Numbered from the stretch's first letter, positions 26,110 through 38,513 are shown. The stretch: 55,408 nt of DNA from Undibacterium sp. (GCF_030651495.1 NZ_JAUSFI010000021.1:1-55408); one strand, 5' to 3'. The notes: generated by a model from the sequence alone, not told the origin. Translations and numbers: made by a program.

Positions 26110-28857
26110 TTATTCTGCCGCTTCAAAGGTGAACCAGAACGTCGTGCCTTGGCCCTCGGCAGTCACGAAGCCCAGTTGTCCGTGCATTTTTTCAATTAAA
26201 GTTTTACTGATGGAAAGCCCTAACCCGGTACCGCCTTGCTGACGGGTGTCGGTCCCATCTGCCTGCGTGAAAGGTTCGAAAATGCGGGTTTGAAATGAGG
26301 CAGGTATACCCAGCCCAAGATCCGTTACCTCCACCTTGTAATGCGCTTTTCCTCGTTCCAGGTAAGGGCGAATTTCCAGTCTAACGGTTTCACCTTTGGG
26401 CGAGAATTTGGCCGCGTTCGACAGCAAGTTAGCCAGCACTTGCATCAGGCGATCAGGGGCCGCCACGACCCAGGCACGCTCAGGGTGATGAACCAAGCGC
26501 AGGCTGACATTCAGCGCAAGCGCATACGCCACATTTGCTTCTATGGCCTGTTCCAGCAGATGAACTAAATCGACCCGTTCGGTTTTAAAGGACATTTTCC
26601 CGCTGGCCAGTTTTTCCATGTCAAGAATATCGTTGACCAAGCCCACCAGGCGACGGCTGTTGTTATGGGCAATCTTGATCAAGTGTTGCGCTTTTTCTGG
26701 CAACTCACCGCCGACACCCGCTTCCAGCAAACTCAGCGAGCCGCGGATTGAGGTCAGTGGTGTACGCAATTCATGGCTGACTACCGAGATAAATTCAGAT
26801 TTCAATTGATTGATACGGTGTCTTTCACTGATATCCATCATGAAGATCACCCATTCGCTGTGCGAATTTTCGAGATAACTCAGTCCCACCAAGACCGGCA
26901 CGGTATGTCCGTCATGGTGTTTCAGCTGCATCTCAAATGCGGCGGTGCTGCCAGTGTCAAGCAACTCGGCATACGCCAGTTTGAAGGTCTCCAGATCCTG
27001 GGGTGACAATAATAAGTCCCAGACATTTTCATTGCCGATCAGCGCTGCACGCGGGTAACCGCACAGCTGAACAAAAACCTTATTCACGTCATTGAGTCGT
27101 GCATCTTCCACGCCTTGCGCAATGCCAACCAGATTGGAATTCATTAATCTTTGCAAGCGCTGTTCGCTTTGTTTCAAGGCATCGAGCGTATGGCGCTGTG
27201 CGGTAATATCTTCCATCATCCAGACGGCGCCACGGACATACTGCTCTGAGGGTAAGGCTCTTCCTGCAATACGCGCCATAAAGGAGCTGCCATCAATGCG
27301 TTTGACTAACCACTCCAGTTCCACCGATTCGTCCGCAAGCAATTTGGGGATAACTAGTGCGGTGAATGCGCGGTAGTCGGCTTCATCTTGATACAGAAAG
27401 GTCGACTTAATTCCTATCATCGCTTTGGCGTCAGAAAAATTGCATAACTCGGCCAAAGTTTTGTTGGCGCGGACGATGTTGCCATCACTGACAAACATGA
27501 TACCTACCGGGGCATTCGATACCAGGATGTCCAATTCATTGGCCAATTGTTTGTAGCGCTCTTTGCTGGCGCTGAGCAGTTCTTCATGATGACGTGCGGC
27601 TTGCTCTGCGCGTTTCAGCCCGCTAATGTCAGTGTGCGTCCCCACCATACGCAGTGCCCGCCCCTGCTGATCCCACTCGACTACCCGCCCCAGGGACATG
27701 ATCCAGCGCCATTCACCGGATGTGGTGCGTTGGCGAAATTCGGCTTTGTATTCAGTCGCACCGCCGGAAGTAAAGTGGGCCTGATATGCTTGTTTTAGTC
27801 CCGCTACATCGTCAGGGTGGATGCTTTCATTCCAGAAAAAATTCCAGAATTTTTTGGCGTCGAGAAAATCTTCGGGTGCCAGACCCAGCATGCGCGCGTA
27901 CTCGGCGCTAAAATTGCCTTCACCTGTTTGTACGTTAAAATCAAATACGCCTTGATTCGACGCCTTCAAGATCAACTGCATTTGTTGGTCAGCCGAACTC
28001 AATTTTTGTTCTATCCGTTTGCGTTCACTGATGTCGATCAGGAAACCGTGCCACAGCACGCTGCCATCGGCCAGTAATTCAGGATGCGCATCGCCTGTTA
28101 GCCAGCGTTCGCCGGCGGCTGTTTTTATGCGGTATTCCTGATGCCACGTCTGCAAAGTTGCCGCTGATAGCCGGATGGCAGACCGGAGCCTCTCGAGATC
28201 ATCTGGATGAATCAGATTAAAAATAACGGAGGCATCTGTTTTGACCTGCTCAGGATCGACCCCGTACAAGGCAATGATTGCCTCGCTGGCGTACGGAAAA
28301 CAAGATGTTCCGTCCGGAAAGGCTTGAAATTGGTAGAAAAAAACGTTTCGTAAATGTTGGGAAAAGTTCGCTAGCAATGCATGGTTTTTTGTCAGTTGCG
28401 CGCTGGGCGCACGGTCTTGCGTGATCGCGGTAATCACGCCCAGCAAGCGCGCCGGGCGACCATCGGTACCGCGTTCTACTACTGCGCCGCGCGAGCGTAC
28501 CCATTTCCAATTGCCATCCGAGCACAACAGGCGATGCTCATCTTCAAAGCGAGAGGTAGTGGCATCCGCGCATGATTGCATTACCTGCATGGCGTGCTCG
28601 GCATCATCCGGATGCACACGTTTGATCCATTCATCCAGATGATGACCGAATTGGTCGCCGCTATAACCCAGCAGGCGTTGATAGCCGGGCGAAAAAATTA
28701 TCTCTCCAGTTAACAGGTTCCAGTCCCACAGTCCCTCACCTATTGCGTCCAAGAGTAGGCGCACATCGCCATCGCCGCGATGGGTTGTGCCCGGCTTGGC
28801 CATGAAGGAAGAGGCATCATCGCTGGCAATCAATACCTCGTGGGGGTTGTTGGACAT
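26110..28857 (-). CDS. Hybrid-lacking sensor histidine kinase with about five PAS domains
   Basis: A 915-residue kinase without transmembrane segments or signal peptide, so probably cytoplasmic. Successive PAS/PAC modules start at about residues 30, 165, 290, 430 and 560 (for example EGLWDWNLLTGEIIFSPGYQ, SNQGVFDFNVQTGEGNFSAE). The dimerisation domain carries the phospho-acceptor in VVSHELRTPLTSIRGS (His near 694), then N-box LLSNAAKFSPKGE, G1 DLGLGIP and G2 GGTGLGLSISKTLIE. No receiver domain is attached and no response regulator is adjacent. It lies 13 nt after an exported thioredoxin gene and is probably co-transcribed with it. Confidence 0.92.
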   Translation of the reverse strand: MSNNPHEVLIASDDASSFMAKPGTTHRGDGDVRLLLDAIGEGLWDWNLLTGEIIFSPGYQRLLGYSGDQFGHHLDEWIKRVHPDDAEHAMQVMQSCADATTSRFEDEHRLLCSDGNWKWVRSRGAVVERGTDGRPARLLGVITAITQDRAPSAQLTKNHALLANFSQHLRNVFFYQFQAFPDGTSCFPYASEAIIALYGVDPEQVKTDASVIFNLIHPDDLERLRSAIRLSAATLQTWHQEYRIKTAAGERWLTGDAHPELLADGSVLWHGFLIDISERKRIEQKLSSADQQMQLILKASNQGVFDFNVQTGEGNFSAEYARMLGLAPEDFLDAKKFWNFFWNESIHPDDVAGLKQAYQAHFTSGGATEYKAEFRQRTTSGEWRWIMSLGRVVEWDQQGRALRMVGTHTDISGLKRAEQAARHHEELLSASKERYKQLANELDILVSNAPVGIMFVSDGNIVRANKTLAELCNFSDAKAMIGIKSTFLYQDEADYRAFTALVIPKLLADESVELEWLVKRIDGSSFMARIAGRALPSEQYVRGAVWMMEDITAQRHTLDALKQSEQRLQRLMNSNLVGIAQGVEDARLNDVNKVFVQLCGYPRAALIGNENVWDLLLSPQDLETFKLAYAELLDTGSTAAFEMQLKHHDGHTVPVLVGLSYLENSHSEWVIFMMDISERHRINQLKSEFISVVSHELRTPLTSIRGSLSLLEAGVGGELPEKAQHLIKIAHNNSRRLVGLVNDILDMEKLASGKMSFKTERVDLVHLLEQAIEANVAYALALNVSLRLVHHPERAWVVAAPDRLMQVLANLLSNAAKFSPKGETVRLEIRPYLERGKAHYKVEVTDLGLGIPASFQTRIFEPFTQADGTDTRQQGGTGLGLSISKTLIEKMHGQLGFVTAEGQGTTFWFTFEAAE

Positions 28858-28870
28858 GATGGCCTGTCAC

Positions 28871-29338
28871 TTAAGGATGGTCGGTGATGATCTGTTGAAA
28901 GAAGTCGGCAATACCCTGATCGCTCATTCTGCGGGCGTTCGACAATTCGCCTGCTTTACTTGCATACAACAGGCTATTGTCGGGCTTGAGCACGACCGCT
29001 GCCGGAATCCCTTTTTTAATCGGGTTACCGTAGGCATTGGCGATAGATAAATTTTTATCAAATTGACCGACATCCACTTTGACAAGGACAAACTTGTTTT
29101 TGATCAGCGCTTCATTGTGCCCTTTGATCGATTTGTCTAACTCCAGGCAATCCTTGCACCAGTTGGCACCAAAGATCAGCAAGACTTTTTTATTGCTGGT
29201 GTTTGCCTGGCTGAGTGCCTTATTGATTTCCGCCTGGGCATCAGCTGTTTCATCATAGGCTAACGGTGCGCTGGCGAAGCAGGCCGTACAGAACAGACTG
29301 CACAACAGCGTAAAAAATGTTTTCATCATGAGAGGCAT
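28871..29338 (-). CDS. Exported thioredoxin-family protein
   Basis: A 155-residue periplasmic protein: signal peptide (KTFFTLLCSLFCTACFASA), then a thioredoxin fold with KVLLIFGANWCKDCLELDKS, whose CKDC is a CXXC redox motif in a WCxxC context, and a cis-proline region KKGIPAAVVLKPDN. It resembles DUF255/thioredoxin_7-type proteins more than DsbA. Several in-frame ATGs exist (29338, 29329, 29326), with no clear ribosome site to choose between them. It precedes the PAS kinase in an apparent two-gene operon. Confidence 0.85.
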   Translation of the reverse strand: MPLMMKTFFTLLCSLFCTACFASAPLAYDETADAQAEINKALSQANTSNKKVLLIFGANWCKDCLELDKSIKGHNEALIKNKFVLVKVDVGQFDKNLSIANAYGNPIKKGIPAAVVLKPDNSLLYASKAGELSNARRMSDQGIADFFQQIITDHP

Positions 29339-29453
29339 TGTCGTTTTTTTAACTAGAATTGATGGAGTTTATTGGTGCATATAGTGACGTAAATCATCGG
29401 ATTTGTCATTCTGGGGTGCAGCAAAAAATACCTGTGAAATAGGGATAGAGGCA

Positions 29454-29469
29454 CTGTGTATGTGTTCAG
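29454..29469 (+). promoter_or_regulatory. Possible LexA (SOS) box before dinB
   Basis: CTGTGTATGTGTTCAG matches the gamma/betaproteobacterial consensus CTGT-N8-ACAG with one mismatch in the right half (TCAG). It lies 35 nt before the assumed dinB start. SOS control of DNA polymerase IV is well known in other proteobacteria. Confidence 0.45.
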
Positions 29470-29504
29470 TATTTATGGAGAATCATTTAAAATGACGCAT
29501 CTAT

Positions 29505-30587
29505 TTGCCTGGTATTCTTGTGCACCCATCTGTTCGAAAAATTATTCATTGTGATTGCGATTGTTTTTACGCTGCGGTGGAGATGCGTGATGATCCGCGC
29601 CTGCGCGGACAGCCGCTGGCGGTCGGCGGCAGAGCCGACCAGCGTGGTGTGGTAGCGACCTGTAATTATGAGGCGCGGCGTTACGGCGTGCATTCCGCCA
29701 TGCCCACTTCGCAAGCGCTACGGCGTTGTCCCGATTTAGTGGTGCTGCCACCCACGATGGAAAAATATCGGCTTGCCTCACGCCAGATTCTGGCTATTTA
29801 TCGTGATTACACTGAGGCAGTAGAACCCCTGTCGCTGGATGAGGCTTATCTGGATGTCAGCCATGCCAGTCATCACCAAGGCAGCGCCACACTGATTGCG
29901 CAAGAGATACGTGCACGGATTGCGGCCACGGTAGGCATTACCGCATCGGCTGGTGTCGCGCCGAATAAATTTCTCGCCAAAATTGCCAGTGACTGGAACA
30001 AGCCTGACGGCTTATTTGTGATCTTGCCGCAGCAAGTCGACGCTTTTGTTGCTGTGCTGCCGGTCGCACGGCTGTTTGGCGTCGGTAAAGTCACGGCCGC
30101 CAAACTGCATGCACTCGGCATCCAGACCTGCCAAGATTTACTGCGCTGGTCGCTGTCTGATCTGCTGCAGCAATTTGGCAAACTTGGCAATAGTCTGTAT
30201 CTGTTATGTCGCGGCATAGACCGGCGCGAGGTGGTCGCGTCTTCCGAACGTAAGTCAGTCAGCGTCGAGGAAACCTATGCCGTCGATTTACCTCATCTGG
30301 CGGCCTGTCAGGCTGAGTTACCCGCCCTGTATGCCTTATTGCAGGCGCGCATGCAGCGCGCCCAAGCCGAACATTGCATACAAAAACTGTACGTGAAAAT
30401 TCGCTTCGCTGATTTTCATCAAACTACGGTGGAATGTCGTGGCACGATGCTGGACGATCAGGTCTTCGCCAGCTTGCTGGAAACCGGCTATTTGCGCGGC
30501 AATCAGCCGGTGCGTTTGCTGGGGTTGGGCACGCGCTTGGCAGATATCGTGCCGAGCCTGCAGTTGACGCTGTTTTCGAATACCTGA
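29505..30587 (+). CDS. dinB: DNA polymerase IV
   Basis: A 360-residue Y-family translesion polymerase. Seen: the first catalytic block HCDCDCFYAAVEMRDDP, the steric-gate neighbourhood in DCFYA, CNYEARRYGVHSAMP, the second metal block SLDEAYLDVSHAS, the helix-hairpin-helix ARLFGVGKVTAAKLHALG, the little-finger domain, and a C-terminal clamp-binding peptide QLTLF. No ATG precedes the conserved IIHCDCDCF block closely; the frame begins with TTG 29505 or GTG 29520 and neither has a good ribosome site, so the start is uncertain. A possible LexA box lies upstream. Confidence 0.9.
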   Translation: MPGILVHPSVRKIIHCDCDCFYAAVEMRDDPRLRGQPLAVGGRADQRGVVATCNYEARRYGVHSAMPTSQALRRCPDLVVLPPTMEKYRLASRQILAIYRDYTEAVEPLSLDEAYLDVSHASHHQGSATLIAQEIRARIAATVGITASAGVAPNKFLAKIASDWNKPDGLFVILPQQVDAFVAVLPVARLFGVGKVTAAKLHALGIQTCQDLLRWSLSDLLQQFGKLGNSLYLLCRGIDRREVVASSERKSVSVEETYAVDLPHLAACQAELPALYALLQARMQRAQAEHCIQKLYVKIRFADFHQTTVECRGTMLDDQVFASLLETGYLRGNQPVRLLGLGTRLADIVPSLQLTLFSNT

Positions 30588-30662
30588 AGATATTGTCACG
30601 CTTCGGCTTGCTATAAAGCAAATAGCCGTATCGATAGAAGGAGGTGTGTTGCGATGAACCGG

Positions 30663-30737
30663 TGGTGCGGCCGACAGGAATCGAACCTGTATTGCGGGCT
30701 TCGGAGGCCCGTATCCTATCCGTTGGAAGACGGCCGC
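30663..30737 (-). tRNA. tRNA-Arg (anticodon CCG)
   Basis: On the minus strand the sequence opens with acceptor GCGGCCG and closes with CGGCCGC, A and an encoded CCA. The anticodon stem CGGGC/GCCCG encloses CTCCGAA, giving anticodon CCG for codon CGG. The T-arm is CAGGTTCGATTCCTG. All four arms can be drawn. It stands alone, antisense to its surroundings, downstream of dinB. Confidence 0.95.
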
Positions 30738-31037
30738 TTGGGTATGCAAGATTTGCAGACCGCTATTGTAGCTGTTTAGGGGCGAGTTTGCATGTGGAAA
30801 GACGCATTATCTGCTACTTAGCTCTGGCGCTAAGCTAAGTCATGCGAAGACTTCCCTCCTGTTTTTCAAATATAAAAATTGGTGCGGGGCAGATTAGCTC
30901 ATGCAGGCACGCATAATTTAAGTGACATTCAGGGAAATTTTGCAAAATTCGCGGTGATCTTGTTTTGTATTCCCGTTAAATTGTCGCGGTTCAGGGTGTT
31001 TTTGCAGGAATCTTGTCGCTAGCTAGTCGCTTTTTCG

Positions 31038-31066
31038 TTCCAAATCAGCAGCTTTACCTCTATAAT
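31038..31066 (+). promoter_or_regulatory. Candidate promoter of the cytochrome c gene
   Basis: A perfect -10 TATAAT (31061-31066) lies 17 nt after a poor -35 (TTCCAA, 31038-31043). The predicted leader is about 70 nt. The rest of the 30738-31141 spacer contains no gene or strong structure that I can support. Confidence 0.5.
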
Positions 31067-31141
31067 CAAGGGTTTGGTGCTTTGCTCTATGGATGGAGCG
31101 GCCAGCAACCCGTCACACTATATTATTGCAACGAGGAAACT

Positions 31142-31684
31142 ATGAGCGACGCACACGATCAACACGAATCACCGATCAAGACACCAGGGCAACTGATTGT
31201 TGCCGTTCTCGCAGGATTATTGGTTCCGATTATTATTATTGTCTTGTTGATACAGTATGTCTCGAATGGCCAAAAGGTCGGCGCTGGTTCTTCCGCGCAA
31301 ACGCCTGAAGCGATCGTTGCGCGTATTAGCCCGGTAGCAAACGAGGGTTATACCTTTAAAGATGCCAGCGGCCCTAAAGTTTTGCAATCTGGCGAAGCCG
31401 TCTACAAAATGGTATGTTCCGCCTGCCATGATACTGGTGCAGCTGGTTCGCCAAAATTTGCTGACGCCGCAGCTTGGGGCCCGCGTATTGCGCAAGGCTA
31501 TGACAAGGTATTGGCTCATGCCATTGGTGGTTTAAACGCCATGCCTGCTAAAGGCGGTAATCCTGATTTGGATGATGTCGAAGTTGCCCGTGCCGTAGTG
31601 CATCTGGCCAATGCCGGTGGTGCCAAGTTCAAGGAACCTGAAGTCAAGGCAGCCGCCGCTTCTGCGGAAGCCTCGGCAAAATAA
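31142..31684 (+). CDS. Membrane-anchored cytochrome c (c5/class I type)
   Basis: A 180-residue protein: short cytoplasmic N-terminus, one membrane helix (LIVAVLAGLLVPIIIIVLLI, about residues 18-37), a linker, and a periplasmic cytochrome c domain with the haem motif CSACH at residues 92-96 and a likely axial methionine in GGLNAMPAKGG. The tail is alanine-rich. Homologues in Burkholderiales act as electron carriers to terminal oxidases. ATG 31142 follows GAGGA; the frame is open upstream but without a ribosome site. An intrinsic terminator follows. Confidence 0.9.
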   Translation: MSDAHDQHESPIKTPGQLIVAVLAGLLVPIIIIVLLIQYVSNGQKVGAGSSAQTPEAIVARISPVANEGYTFKDASGPKVLQSGEAVYKMVCSACHDTGAAGSPKFADAAAWGPRIAQGYDKVLAHAIGGLNAMPAKGGNPDLDDVEVARAVVHLANAGGAKFKEPEVKAAAASAEASAK

Positions 31685-31700
31685 GCTGAGCCTTGTCAAT

Positions 31701-31732
31701 AAAAAAGCCAGTCAACTGACTGGCTTTTTTAT
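31701..31732. terminator. Bidirectional intrinsic terminator
   Basis: AAAAAAGCCAGTCA, a short loop and TGACTGGCTTTTTT form a perfect stem flanked by A and T tracts. It serves both the cytochrome c gene and the convergent fadH gene. Confidence 0.9.
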
Positions 31733-31743
31733 TGTCGGTATAT

Positions 31744-34656
<2,913 letters not shown>

Positions 34657-37446
34657 ATGGTAGAAAAAATTATATCCCGCTCAGTACGCCTGATGTTCGT
34701 CGGCGGTGTAGCGATGAGTGCTGGCTTGCTGGCACTGCCAGCAGTGGCGCAAGAAGTGCAACGTGTAGAAGTAACAGGGTCGTCCATTAAACGTATCGCT
34801 GCTGAAGGAGCTCTTCCTGTAACCGTGATAAACGCAGAAGCTATTAAAGCTTCTGGTGTTACATCGGCAGTCGATTTGGTGAAAAAACTTTCATCTGTAC
34901 AAGGATCAACAGGTGAGTCTGCCTCTGTCGGCGGATCAAGTTTTGGTTTTTCTGGTATTTCGATTCACAATATTGGCGAAACACGCACGCTCGTATTATT
35001 AAATGGCAAGCGCCTCGCACAGTTTGGTGGACAAACCCTGACCGGTTTTGCTGCTGGTTTTGACTTAAACTCACTTCCGCTCTCTGCAATTGAACGGGTT
35101 GAGCTGCTCACTGATGGCGCTTCAGCCATTTATGGTGCAGATGCGATTGGCGGTGTAGTCAACTTCATCACCAAGCGTAATTCTACAGAAGGAGATGTGA
35201 CCATCGGTTATTCCCGACCTGCTGATGGGGCTCAAGAAAAACGATTTAGCGCCACTAAGGGATTTGGATCGCTAGAACAAGATGGCTATAACGTGATGCT
35301 GACGTTTGGACATGATGAGCGGACTCAACTCAATTCAACTGACCGCTCATTTGCGAAGACTGGCAAGGTAGATTTTTTATACAATGGTAAGCAATATCGA
35401 AAACAACAGTTTTCAGCAAGCCCTATTCCAGCCAATGCAACTGATGATCTAGGTCAATTAATCAGTCCGTATTTGAAAACAAATGGTAAATGCCCAGCAA
35501 AAACCTTTCGCGTTACTGAACCCTATCCAGATGGGTCAGGAGTTGATGACTATTGTGGTTTTGATTTTGTAGGTGAGCTTGAAATCTACCCTGAACGCAA
35601 GCGTGATAGCTTCATGGCGTCGGCGACGACCAAATTGGGCGGTCAAGAATTATATGCAGATGTATTGTTATCGAGAACCAATCAAATTTCACGCATCGCA
35701 CCGGTTCCAGGAGCTATCAGTATCCCTGCAGGATCTGCATTGCATGATACCTATTTAAAACCGCTCGGAATAACCGGGGATAGTCTTGCTTATTACCGCT
35801 TATTTGACATGGGCAAACGTACCAGTGACGATACGGCTGAATTCATCAGCATTGGATTAGGTGCTCGAGGAGAACTATCCGGCTGGGACTATAATGCGGG
35901 GTACAACCATTCAGCCAGTGATGTAAAAGGTAATATTTCCGGTTATCCAGGTGCGCTTGCTGTTAAAAAGCTGAGAGCCAGTGGTCTTTTGGATCCATTT
36001 GTTGGTCCTGGTCAACAATCTGCCGCAGCAAAAGCAGCAATAGCCGCTGCCAGTTATAGTGGTTATTGGGATGGCGGCGTCTCCAAACTGGATACGGTAA
36101 ACTTGAATGGGTCACGTGAAATAACCAGACTACCTGGTGGTCCGCTCATGTTTGGCGCTGGCTTGAATTTCAATAGAGAAGCTTATGAGTCTAAACCTAG
36201 TTTGTTCCGCCAAGGTAAGCTTGCTGACCCGGTAGCAGGGACGTTGTGTGATGGTACGACCGCCAATCCATGCGATCAGCGTTTTGGTGATGCAGCTAGT
36301 GCTCCGACTTATTCTGCAAGTCGTCATTCAACAGGGCTGTTTGGCGAATTAATCATGCCGGTTACTAAAACGCTTGAATTAGGTACGGCATTACGTGTCG
36401 ACAATTACTCTGATTTTGGAAATGCGACTACTGCCAAGGCCAATTTCAGGTGGACACCAACTTCAACTGTATTGATACGTGGATCTGTAGGCAATGGCTT
36501 CCACGCACCTACGGTACCTCAAGTCAACGCAGCACTGCAAGGTTATGGCGTTACAAGCGAGAAGTATCTATGCACTCCTGAATTGCAGGCAGTGGCAACT
36601 GCACACGGTGCTATCTGTCAGTCAGGTAATAGGCAGTATGACCAAATTGCCGGCGGGAATCCAAACTTACAGCCAGAAAAATCCAAGCAAGCCACATTAG
36701 GAATTCGTTTTGAGCCGTCAAGCTCTTACTCTTTTGGTGTGGATATCTGGCATGTTCAAATTTCGGAAGCATTCGGACAGTTGACAGAACAGTTGGTCTT
36801 TGCGAATCCTGGTAATTTTACCAAATCTTGGGGTACACAGGTCGACATCGGCACGGGTAAAAATTACCTGGCATTTTTGGCGGATAACCAAAATCTAGGA
36901 AAATCATTTTCTACGGGATTAGATTTTGATTTCTCGGCACGTATGAAAACTTCGTTAGGATTGCTGTCTTCACAATTAACCATGACTCATATGTTACGTG
37001 AAGTCAGTCAGTTGGAAAAAAATGGTAAATATTACTCGGCAATAGGAGATTTTTCTGATCTGGGAACGGTGACCTTCCGCAATCAAGGTCGGTTATCCAC
37101 ATCGCTAAAGACTGCTAACTGGATCAATACGTTGGCAATTAACTTCAAATCAGGTTATAAAGATCAAGAAACTTCGGTTGATACTCTTGATGCTGCAGGC
37201 GTTGCGAATGGCACAGAGCAAATTCGTATGAAAGTCGGCTACTACACCACGCTTGATTGGCAGACTGTATGGAATCCAAGCAAAAATTGGTCGATTAGCG
37301 GTGGCGTATTAAATCTTCTTGATAATGATCCACCTTTTGTTGTCTCTACTTCTGGATCAAACAGAGGACAACAGTTTGGCTATGACGATCGCTACTACGA
37401 TTCACGTGGTCGTACCGTTTATGTAAATGCTTCATACAAGTTCTAA
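34657..37446 (+). CDS. TonB-dependent outer-membrane receptor 1
   Basis: A 929-residue receptor. The signal peptide (SRSVRLMFVGGVAMSAGLLA, ending AVAQE) is followed directly by VQRVEVTGSSIKRI, the plug domain (about 35-165, including NSLPLSAIERVELLTDGASA and IYGADAIGGVVNFIT) and a 22-strand barrel ending in the aromatic VNASYKF. It imports an unknown ligand across the outer membrane using TonB energy. GGAGG precedes ATG 34657. It is a diverged paralogue of the receptor at 38.5 kb, with nearly the same first 25 residues. Base composition is more AT-rich than the neighbouring housekeeping genes. Confidence 0.9.
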   Translation: MVEKIISRSVRLMFVGGVAMSAGLLALPAVAQEVQRVEVTGSSIKRIAAEGALPVTVINAEAIKASGVTSAVDLVKKLSSVQGSTGESASVGGSSFGFSGISIHNIGETRTLVLLNGKRLAQFGGQTLTGFAAGFDLNSLPLSAIERVELLTDGASAIYGADAIGGVVNFITKRNSTEGDVTIGYSRPADGAQEKRFSATKGFGSLEQDGYNVMLTFGHDERTQLNSTDRSFAKTGKVDFLYNGKQYRKQQFSASPIPANATDDLGQLISPYLKTNGKCPAKTFRVTEPYPDGSGVDDYCGFDFVGELEIYPERKRDSFMASATTKLGGQELYADVLLSRTNQISRIAPVPGAISIPAGSALHDTYLKPLGITGDSLAYYRLFDMGKRTSDDTAEFISIGLGARGELSGWDYNAGYNHSASDVKGNISGYPGALAVKKLRASGLLDPFVGPGQQSAAAKAAIAAASYSGYWDGGVSKLDTVNLNGSREITRLPGGPLMFGAGLNFNREAYESKPSLFRQGKLADPVAGTLCDGTTANPCDQRFGDAASAPTYSASRHSTGLFGELIMPVTKTLELGTALRVDNYSDFGNATTAKANFRWTPTSTVLIRGSVGNGFHAPTVPQVNAALQGYGVTSEKYLCTPELQAVATAHGAICQSGNRQYDQIAGGNPNLQPEKSKQATLGIRFEPSSSYSFGVDIWHVQISEAFGQLTEQLVFANPGNFTKSWGTQVDIGTGKNYLAFLADNQNLGKSFSTGLDFDFSARMKTSLGLLSSQLTMTHMLREVSQLEKNGKYYSAIGDFSDLGTVTFRNQGRLSTSLKTANWINTLAINFKSGYKDQETSVDTLDAAGVANGTEQIRMKVGYYTTLDWQTVWNPSKNWSISGGVLNLLDNDPPFVVSTSGSNRGQQFGYDDRYYDSRGRTVYVNASYKF

Positions 37447-37466
37447 TATTGTAGATAGCTACTAGT

Positions 37467-37502
37467 AAAAAGCCCCTCAAGATTTTTGAGGGGCTTTTTT
37501 TT
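37467..37502 (+). terminator. Intrinsic terminator of receptor 1
   Basis: AAAAAGCCCCTCAA, a GATTT loop and TTGAGGGGCTTTTTTT form a strong stem with a T-tract, 20 nt after the receptor stop. Confidence 0.92.
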
Positions 37503-37524
37503 ATTGTAGATTATTAAAAAGGGA

Positions 37525-37711
37525 TTATTTCTTATCCGACCACAGCATCCCGCCACTGGCCCAATCCTCTTTTTTGACATCCTGAATATTGCTTTGCACC
37601 GATTCCGGCGAGCAAGTCAGTGTGGCGCTGGTGGTTCGGCGATGTCTTTGATGAAAGCGCATTTTGTTCTGCTGTGCGGCCTTCTAGCGGTTGAATATTA
37701 ATGAAGGGCGT
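37525..37711 (-). pseudogene. Decayed copy of the 4-oxalocrotonate tautomerase gene
   Basis: This stretch aligns base for base with the intact tautomerase gene at 41794-41982. In the 3' 107 nt (37525-37631) I count three mismatches. The 5' half is much more diverged and has a net loss of two bases, which shifts the frame. The start codon ATG is now ACG, and the AAGGA ribosome site has become AAGAT. Similarity continues past the start to about 37800, up to the position matching the end of dcp at the other copy. The gene cannot make the 4-OT protein. Confidence 0.9.
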
Positions 37712-37996
37712 GCTGATCTTGGCGTATTCATTGCATGTCTATTTCCTCATAGACTTCGGTTCTCCTGCCACATAGAAGACGATGACGCTTAAATTAAACT
37801 GGTTATTAGCTTCTATTTTGTGAAAATTGTACAGAAGGCACCTGCCATGACTCCGTGTGCAAGCAATTTATTTATGCTTCGTCACCCACGCTGTTTTATT
37901 GGACGCATTCCGTTGCTTTTTTAACCCAAACGAGGAGAGCGCATTTTTATTTTTGGTCAGTAAGTAGATCGCAAAAACCATTTTCTTAACGGTAGT

Positions 37997-38239
37997 TTAC
38001 TCGCTTCCAAGAGCATCCCTGCGATAGCAGAAAATTAGCAACCACAAGCCAAATATTCTCACAGTCGCCCAAGCATTATGGGGTATCGCCCCCCCTGTAT
38101 TCGCAACGCGGGCACCGATCTCCACGCCGTCAACGCGCCGTGACCAGTTCTTTTTCATATTGCTACTTACTCTCCATTTGTTTAGGTGCTCATGCAGCGA
38201 GGGGCCTTTTTGAAGCCGCCCTTTGTTTACTGCCATCAT
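37997..38239 (-). CDS. Hypothetical short ORF, possible transposase relic
   Basis: An 80-codon frame with a plausible ribosome site (AAAGGG about 8 nt before the ATG). Its start, NKGRLQKGPSLHEHLNKW, loosely recalls the N-terminus of IS1595-type transposases, but the rest does not continue that family. It lies in the otherwise gene-poor spacer between the dead tautomerase and the second receptor. I cannot tell whether it is expressed; it may be a remnant of an insertion. Confidence 0.25.
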   Translation of the reverse strand: MMAVNKGRLQKGPSLHEHLNKWRVSSNMKKNWSRRVDGVEIGARVANTGGAIPHNAWATVRIFGLWLLIFCYRRDALGSE

Positions 38240-38513
38240 GTTTTCCCTTTAAAAATATCGCTGCCTCACACAATTACTACATCTGCGACCAGTAGTAATT
38301 GCAAGGGATTCTGAGCTTTGTAACCAATCAGAAAAATTTTTTAAAAAATTGTGTTGTATTTAAGATGAAAATTTTTTACTCATAAGTTGACATATGTTTG
38401 TAATAAATGTTCTCATAAATACGTCACAAGCCTTGATAAAAACAGTCGTTTTAATGCTATGCCCACAAGGCAAAAAATATTAATCCAATAATAATTATTC
38501 TGGGAGTTTGGTC

